Positions 57,730-64,000 of a stretch of DNA of 64,000 bases are shown here, one piece after another (position 1 is the first letter of the stretch; each line of letters starts with the position of its first letter). The DNA comes from Thysanoteuthis rhombus (Eukaryota; Mollusca; Cephalopoda; Oegopsida; Thysanoteuthidae): contig OY735202.1 in NCBI GenBank assembly GCA_963457665.1, forward strand, positions 52,117,281 through 52,181,280, given 5' to 3'. A model generated the notes under the pieces. That model saw only the letters and a program-made list of their open reading frames with translations. It ran no database searches and was not told the origin of the DNA. The position numbers and the translations under genes were made by a program.

Positions 57730-58337
57730 CTACATTGACTTAATTCAAAACTTGGATGTCCTTGATGATATCGTTTTTGTCTGTTAAGATGTAGTCTATT
57801 TCATTCTTTGTTTCGTGATTGGGGCTCTTCCAAGTCCATTTCCTATTGGGTCCCTTCTTGAAGAAGGTGTTCATAATTTTGAATCCATTAGCCGTTGCAA
57901 AGTTTACAAGATCTTCTCTCTTGTTCCGTACTTTGTATTCGAATTTGCCGACGCGATCTTCATTTTCATTTCCTTGTCCTTACCTGTGCGTTGAAGTCTC
58001 CCATGATGACATTGGAGTGTTTTCTGGTGTCTTGGAGTAGGGAGTTCAAATCATCATAAAAGTTGTCGATTTCCTCTGGCGAAGTGGGAGCTTAGACTTG
58101 GATTATATTTAGTTTGTATCTCTTTGAAAGTTGTATGGTGACGCTAGCTACTCGTTCAGATATGGCTTTGAAGCCGGTTACATTGTCTTTGAGGTTCTTA
58201 TTGATGAGAAAGTCTATTCCACTTTGTTTTACTTTCTCTTTTCCGTAGCTGTAAAGAAGATGCCAGCTTCTCAGTTCAATTAGTTCTTCTCCGGGTCTTC
58301 TTACCTCGCTAATGCCTATGATATCCCACTTGACATT
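57730..58337 (-). pseudogene. LINE apurinic-type endonuclease domain, partial
   Basis: Minus-strand segments are DIIGISEVRRPGEE (catalytic E of the EEP fold), YAPTSPEEIDNFYDDL (metal/phosphate-site region), NVIMGDFNAQ (the GDFN motif) and KNEIDYILTD followed by VNVGSDHRMV (catalytic SDH). This is the target-nicking endonuclease of RTE-type LINEs. It is interrupted by stops and a frameshift and lacks the N-terminus. At its 5' break the plus strand shows a T-rich run (58335-58350). Confidence 0.85.
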
Positions 58338-58339
58338 TT

Positions 58340-58675
58340 TTTTTTATTTCTTCCCAAAATGAGGGATTGATTTATTATTTCAAGTGTCACTTTGACGAAT
58401 TGAAGAAAAAAAACTTTTAAAAAGTCATATACATTTGTGTTAGGATTTTATTAATCATGTTTTTCTTTTTCCATCGAGTTTCAATTTAAAATTACGAAAC
58501 CAAATTCACAAATATTTTTCGAAGTACATAAACATACCAAATAAATGTAAAATGAAATATTTGTGAAATTATACAAATTTTGATCATAATCTAATAATTT
58601 GTAAAATAAAACAAATTAGGCGAGTCTTTCTTCTGTACAATTGATGAAAATCAGAACATTCCACTATTTCAAGTG
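58340..58675. other. AT-rich, no gene seen
   Basis: No frame or repeat of note. Confidence 0.4.
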
Positions 58676-58679
58676 TTTT

Positions 58680-59045
58680 ATCTTCACTTCCTTTCCTTTT
58701 CCTTCCTTTCCTCCTTCCTCTCTCCCTCTATCTTCACTCCCTCCTTTCTTTCTCCTTTTTTTTCCATAGCTGATCACACCTGACGTATCTCCCTCTTTAT
58801 TTCCAAACCTTTTTCTCTCTCCTTCTCTTTCTCTCGTTTTCTATCTTCTCTTCGTTTCTTTCTTTCTACTTTGTTTCTTTCGTTCTTTCTTTCTTATCAT
58901 TTCATAGAAGTAAAAGAAAACGCCTATGGCGTAAGAATTTACAACTCCGACGCTCCGCTCAGCATTTCCTCCTCCTTCCTCTCTCCCCACATTTATTTCA
59001 TATTAATTCCCCTTTCTGTCTTCCTCTGTTCCTTTTATATCAACA
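58680..59045 (+). repeat. Polypyrimidine low-complexity tract
   Basis: C+T-rich for ~360 bp with TTCCTTTCC, CTCTCTCC and TTTCTTTC runs. The 95-codon frame 58871-59158 includes a short non-repetitive middle (ENAYGVRIYNSDAPLSI) but no recognisable domain. Confidence 0.65.
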
Positions 59046-59049
59046 TTCA

Positions 59050-59925
59050 AGTTCCGTCTCCCTTTGTCTATCGTGACACTAATAGATTAAAACTTGAGAA
59101 GAGGTCTGTATCAGTGTCACTGCCGTGTCTTAGTTATGGCGTAATTCAAACTCAGTAGAGCACGTATGAAGGTTATTGGGTGAAAGGTGGAATTTTTCAC
59201 ACCGAGCGAATACTTGTGGTCCCTACTTAACTTGAACTATGAAACTTTTCCAGAATATCATCCCATATGATTCGCATATGAACTAATTGTAACTCTTACA
59301 TCTTATTGGCAATATTGCCTGTCCGCCTTGTAGTGTATCTTTTTTGTTATCAGTCTTTGTAAGACTTTACGAAAGTTTCCGAAATCTCGAAGAAATACTT
59401 TAGAATTGTCACCGTTGCCACAGCATGAGTCTTCCAATTTGTATCAGCGAGGGATTTTGATAAACTTCCATTTCCAAGACTAACTTCAAGAATTTTCTTC
59501 CGATCGGTTGTGGCTGGAAAAAGTATATAGAAACTGTACTATTGAGGAAAAATCACTGCCACTTGACAGCAGTCAGTCACAATATGGACAAGCAGATTTA
59601 GTTAACGGACTGCACCTAGCACATAAATGGCACATTTTTCCCCCAAATCTTGCTGTATCTCCATGTAAGGCCCAGACGTGTGAGCAGCGATGTCCTTTTG
59701 AACAATTTCATTTTCAAATGTGATGTAAGTTCTGCAACACCTGGTCTGACACCTAGTGTCACTTCCTATATCTAGAAATGTAATAGATTACTCAATAGGT
59801 AGCCCAACTTTTATGTGTAGAAGTAGGACATTCAACTGATCTATCGCCTGAACCAACCTGTAACACACAAATGTCAAAATAGAAAGTCTGATCACATTTC
59901 TCCTAAGAAAGCTCTCAAACTCTCT
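59050..59925. other. No gene recognised
   Basis: A 71-codon plus frame at 59508-59723 has no domain. Confidence 0.4.
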
Positions 59926-59929
59926 CAAA

Positions 59930-60011
<82 letters not shown>
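59930..60011. repeat. Compound (CT)n(TA)n microsatellite
   Basis: About 24 bp of CT pass straight into about 58 bp of TA, the same order as at 34803. Three CTCTCAAA steps precede it. Confidence 0.95.
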
Positions 60012-60013
<2 letters not shown>

Positions 60014-60014
60014 T

Positions 60015-60460
60015 TCACAATTCATTTGGCATTTTTATTCTAAAGGGGTTTCATTGACCCCCTTTGAATGAGCAACTTATGACGATTCCCTTTGCCAGGA
60101 AAAGTCTGATTACTGCAGTCATTTCGTTCATAAAATTTTCCGAACTGATCCAAACCCCACAATTCAAGGTTTTATTATATTTTAATGCGTATTTTCCAGC
60201 TTATACTTAGTTACATTAATTTGTACTGCAAAGCTTCAACCATATAACTCAAAACTGCTCTATTCAAGGTATTCCTGTGCAAGGTAATTTAATGAATGAA
60301 AAACCCAGGCACCTTCGTATTACTCCACGCAATCCGCATGGCACCAGACGTTAGAACAGACACATCGTGTTGATACTGCAAAGATCTGGGCGATGACTGA
60401 GAGGCGAAGGGATAAACCTAAACTATTTCGGATATTCAGAAATGCCTTTGAACGCATATA
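60015..60460. other. No gene recognised
   Basis: No coding frame or repeat that I can support. Confidence 0.4.
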
Positions 60461-60464
60461 CAAT

Positions 60465-60790
60465 TAATCACTCAATAAAAACCGTCACATGACCGATGTC
60501 TTTTGGCAGCATGCCGTGTTGGGGTTGATCAATTGAAAAATCAGAAAAAAAGGGTGATCAATGTGCAAGTTACTTCTCTTGCCTTTTGTTGGACAGGGAT
60601 TACCAAAGAGAGTGACGATTTTAAAAAAAACAACAAGCCACTGCTGAACGAAAACTAAGGGACCAATTTAGCATAATCGTATATTGTAAATTGAATTCCC
60701 CCCCTGGAAGAATCTTTTAAAAAGTTTTTTTTTCTATACATAATACGGAATAAGTGTTTCGATTTTCCATTAAGTCGAATCATGATCTCT
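60465..60790 (-). repeat. Dispersed ~450-bp repeat family, copy 7 (reverse)
   Basis: AACCGTCACATGACCGATGT, TTGGCAGCATGCCGTGTTGG, TGATCAATTGAAAAATCAG and AAGGGACCAATTTAGCATAA are the family blocks in reverse. It fades after ~60770, so the TGGCTGGCTAT half is missing. Confidence 0.7.
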
Positions 60791-60794
60791 GGTG

Positions 60795-61600
60795 AATCTC
60801 TGGTGATACCCCTCTCTCTTTTGGTACCTACTAGCACGTGCTTATTTTGCTTAATGATTAATCTAGCCCTGGCAATATCGTGGGGTACAAATTTAATACT
60901 ATACAAACGACGAATATTTATTTATTTACTTGCTTGCCATTATTTTTATCGCTGGACAAACGGTTGTACTTTAGGGGTTGTAACTATCTCTATAAGGCTA
61001 ACTTGACCCTAGGATTAACGTAGGCTAGGTGATGCTGGCCAAGAGGTTCATAATGGTCATTCTAGGATCAGGTCAATTTACAGTCCGAATTACAATTTTG
61101 ACATATTTTTAAATAGAAGGGAGGCAAGTGATTTTTCACCAAATCAATTTAGTTATCTCTTTTACGTTTGTCTTGAGTGAAGTTTTACGTATATATATAT
61201 ATTTATTAATTTCAACGCTTTCATTTCATAATTGTGGTTTTAATATTTGCTTTCTAGATAGTTTCAAGAGAGTAGTGTGCGTGGCCGACAGGGTATGTGG
61301 GCGAGCACCCCCCTTTATTTAATTCATGACATTCACGAAAAGGAAGGGATTGAATTAACTTCTATTTGCCCGACTGGGGGAGGGGGTGAGTGCACCCTCC
61401 GCCTCTTATTCATTTATTTATTTATTTTCATGTAACTTTTACTGCTCTCCAGGAACTTGTATCATTTTTTGAAATCTCTATAAAAAAAAATCACTTGCTC
61501 TCCCCCATTGTTATATTTGATGATTTATACCGGGCAACGCCGGGTGCTCCAGCTAGGATACCCATAATTTCATTTATTTTTCAGGGTTAATCTCATTCAA
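60795..61600. other. No gene recognised
   Basis: Short frames only. 61270-61410 contains several G/C homopolymer runs (GGGGGAGGGGG, CCCCCC) and a TTTATTTATTTATTT run. Confidence 0.4.
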
Positions 61601-62834
61601 ATAAACACAATTTTTACACAAGCGAATTTGAATTTGCACGAATACACTAATGCATTGTCTGAGTGTCAGTTTTGTACTCTGCAAGTGACGCCACTGAAAG
61701 GGGGCGTAATTGTCCTTTTTGTATTTTTGCTGATAGTTGTTGTTCGCAGCAGTATCAGCTTTATTAATGATAATAATAATAATATGATTGTGTAGCATCC
61801 TTCTTTTTTTGGATAAACTTTGTCTTTGAGCTCGGAGGATAAGGAGAAAGTCTAATTGCATGACTGCATATATTTTTTGTGGGAGTTGAGATTTTTTTTC
61901 TTTTATCATGTTTCCCTAATCACTTCGGTTGGATCTTGTTTATAGAGTTTCTTTTGCTTATATTTGTTGTATAGACTTCTTTTCTCGACTTTCCTTGGTT
62001 GTTTCGAAGTGTCTTGATCAGATGCTCTTTATTGGGGTATTTAGTCTCTTTTTTCAATCCGTGTTGGAAATTGGAAACTGTTTTCACATTCTTGGTTGTG
62101 TTTGTGTTATTTCTATCAGAATTCAAGCCTTTCAGTTGTGGATTGAAGATATGTTACAGGTGACAATCGAATCCGTGTGCCTTTTGTTTTCGAAGCAAGC
62201 TGAAGTTTATCTTCTCCTTTCATCTACACTTTTTAATTTAGTGTTAGAGTGTGGTTTAGGAAAGTGCTCAGAAGTTGCAAATTTAAACGTGGTTTAAATT
62301 TCTTCATATTTCTTATCATTCTGATAAAAGTCTTGCAAAATTTTAGTCTTCTTACTGATTCGGGAAATTTGTTTGGTCTTCCCATGTTGGTAGATATCAA
62401 CAATGTTTTCCGCTCCTTTTGTTATGAGACTTCCTTCTTGATAGCATTAGGAGATTTGTAAATAATCTAGTCAGTAACTAGTTTCTCTTTGATGTCAGAA
62501 TTATCCTTTGAAATTGCCAGACGATGTTATTCTGAAGAAGTAGACGTTAGGATGTCGTTACCTCTGAGTAGTTCGGAAGAGACTTACAAAGATATTTTGT
62601 CTGAATACCTAAGAATCTTTGCAGGTCTTGTTTGCATCTTGACAGTAACGTGATAGCTTCAATTTTGGATGAATTGAGTTACCAGGTATGTGATTTGAGA
62701 TTGAGCAAAGAGGAAACTGGGGTTTACCAAAATCTGTTAGCAGCATCCAGTATTTTGGACCATGCATTTTGGAAAATATTTCATCAGCACTGGGAAATAC
62801 TCTCGTTTTATTGTCCCGTTTAAATCACGTGGGT

Positions 62835-63035
62835 CTAGACATAGGTCAAAACATCATAAAAGTCCAAAAGCAATGGTCCAAGTACATAATGTCCGTTGCA
62901 ATTGTTCCAAAGATGAAATGTCCAAAATGCAAAAACGTCCATTGTTAATACATCCAATGCAAAAGGGTCAATGCAATAAGGGCCAATAATGCAAACACGT
63001 CCAATGCAATGAGGCCCAAGACTCAAAGGGCTAAT
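62835..63035. repeat. Short-period (14-18 bp) degenerate minisatellite
   Basis: About a dozen variants of GTCCAATGCAAAAA follow each other: GTCCAAAATGCAAAAAC, ATCCAATGCAAAAGG, GTCAATGCAATAAG, GGCCAATAATGCAAACAC, GTCCAATGCAATGAG, GCCCAAGACTCAAAG. The minus-strand frame across it is a five- to six-residue repeat and not a gene. Confidence 0.75.
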
Positions 63036-63179
63036 GCTAATTAGGACGATTTATACATATATAAACATGTTACATACGCACATATGTATATGTACACGTG
63101 CCTCACACCACCCTCACGAAGCATTCATTAAAACCGCTTCTCTGGTGTCGCTTAAATTGTGATTTCATGTGTAATGAAA

Positions 63180-63600
63180 AGTTTTTTTTCAACTGACTTT
63201 GATGTTTCAAGTGGCTCGTTCTTTTTTATCGATGAAATTGCCATTTACAAGATTTTTTCTTAGGTGTGAATGTAGTTTTGAATTTTGGCAAGTTTTTAGT
63301 TATCAGGTCCAGATTGGCAATTTGAAATGTTTCTAGCGCCTCTCTATCTGGATTGACAGCTACATCAATATTTTGAACTTCTGCTGAGGTGACTAAGATC
63401 TCAGCCTGACGTCTTGTTTCTTCAGTAGCATGTCTTGTTCGGATGGCCTCGTCTAGTGTAGGTTCGAGTTCCCTCAGAGGACGTTATCTTAGACAGGAAT
63501 CCGAGATACCATATGTTAAAATATATCCGAAAAGACAGAAATATCTCTCAATTCGCATTGTGATGATCTGTGGCAGAGTTCAGTGACAAGAACCCTTGTC
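63180..63600 (-). pseudogene. Gag-like fossil of a Ty3/gypsy-type element
   Basis: On the minus strand, a run beginning RELEPTLDEAIRTRHATEE and ending in a Lys/Cys-rich segment resembles the C-terminal capsid-to-nucleocapsid part of Ty3/gypsy Gag proteins, where LRE..LTLDKAIEICRASE is typical. The match is from memory of the family. Only this portion is recognisable. It is treated as an inactive fossil. Confidence 0.4.
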
Positions 63601-64000
63601 AATCTGTTTGCTCGTAAGCGGAGAATTTGAGTTGAATTCAACTAATACTGTCAACCAAGAGAGAAGTTGAATTCTTTCTCATTTTTTAAAAATCTGGTAT
63701 TGGTGTTCTTGACTTCTCACACGATTTTGTATATTGATGGATACTGTATGGATGAGTTGTGATTGGATTAAAATGGTCTATAAAGAAGACACAAGAACTA
63801 CATTGGGTTTAGATAGAAGACATCTTTGATACTTTGTGTTGTGCAGTTAAGTGACGTCAAAGTAAAGGGGGGTAATTGTCTTTCTAGTATTAGTGCTATT
63901 AGTTGCTGTTAGTAGCAGCTTTGTTAGTAGGAGTATTAATATGATTATGTAGCTTTCGTGACCTACTAACATTTATTCTTATGATTAATTTAGCGACCAG

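Larger units (their letters stand above)
55617..58337 (-). mobile_element. RTE-type LINE, largest copy (5'-truncated, ~2.7 kb)
   Basis: On the minus strand it starts inside the apurinic endonuclease domain (WDIIGISEVRRPGEELIEL near 58.3 kb) and runs through the reverse transcriptase and C-terminal region. It ends in GAAAGACTGATGATGATG (55617-55640), the GAT-type RTE tail. The 3' portion is shared with 16187-16750 and 3512-4205. RTE elements are usually ~3.2-3.4 kb, so about 0.5 kb of the 5' end is missing. It is the youngest-looking copy in the window, with long frames still open, but it has several breaks. Confidence 0.9.
61655..63965 (-). mobile_element. Possible Ty3/gypsy-type LTR retroelement fossil
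   Basis: A minus-strand Gag-like relic lies at about 63180-63600. Two direct, diverged segments of ~130 bp lie at 61655-61800 and 63840-63965. They share GTGACG and the blocks GG(T/C)(A/G)TAATTGTC, CAGCTTTRTTA and ATATGATT(G/A)TGTAGC, and might be remnants of terminal repeats. The interior is far too short for a full element and no Pol was recognised. Family assignment rests on the Gag-like piece only. It is old and broken in many places. Confidence 0.35.

Noticed and set aside
57189-57743. 184-codon plus-strand frame
   Set aside because: It is the antisense shadow of the LINE polyprotein frame at 56678-57715.
61929-62297. 122-codon plus-strand frame, Phe/Leu/Ile-rich
   Set aside because: It looks membrane-protein-like only because of T-rich DNA. 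I see no signal, no family match and no conserved start context.

Overview
The window looks like intergenic or intronic DNA from a large, repeat-rich, AT-rich animal genome. I favour a mollusc, probably a coleoid cephalopod such as an octopus. The grounds are many tRNA-derived SINEs, RTE-type LINE fragments ending in ATC/GAT triplets, very long (TA)n tracts, Tc1/mariner relics, and the recurring TCAAGGGAGGTAA and TTAACAGAGGTAAATAA motifs that I associate with marine invertebrates. The taxonomic call is from memory and is not proven by any host gene. I found no intact host protein-coding gene, no functional tRNA or rRNA gene and no CRISPR. Nearly every short open frame sits in repeat or low-complexity DNA.

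Layout. 0.8-2.0 kb is a degenerate tandem array of ~175-bp units. 3.4-4.4 kb holds an RTE LINE 3' fragment. 4.8-5.2 kb holds a tRNA-like module enclosed by terminal inverted repeats (TIRs). 6.4-6.8 kb is a mariner relic and 7.6-7.9 kb a 63-bp minisatellite. 9.6-11.6 kb is a cluster of tRNA-SINEs with a small TIR element abutting a (TA)n tract. 13-16.8 kb holds SINEs, a dispersed ~450-bp repeat and a second LINE tail. 22-24 kb holds more TIR/tRNA-like elements. 26.4-31.8 kb is the most structured region: a decayed ~3-kb minus-strand coding region of a multi-copy uncharacterised family, bracketed by ~0.5-kb inverted repeats. 34.8-37.3 kb is a microsatellite-rich block with an extremely C-over-G skewed segment. 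40-48 kb holds long (TA)n tracts and further dispersed repeats. 49-52.6 kb has two Tc1-type transposons. 54.4-55.15 kb is a GC-richer tandem duplication with 18-bp-spaced palindromes. 55.6-58.3 kb is the largest LINE copy, carrying endonuclease and reverse transcriptase relics. 61.6-64 kb holds what looks like a Ty3/gypsy-type Gag fossil between weak direct repeats, plus a short-period minisatellite.

Nothing here works as an operon or pathway. The genes present belong to mobile elements and all look inactive. The observations most worth following are: (1) the TIR-enclosed tRNA-like elements; (2) the inverted-repeat-bracketed uncharacterised gene family; (3) the duplicated GC-rich unit with RFX/X-box-like palindromes and inverted CCAAT motifs; (4) recurrent CTGAWGA-stem-GAAAC motifs reminiscent of hammerhead cores, mostly beside (TA)n tracts.
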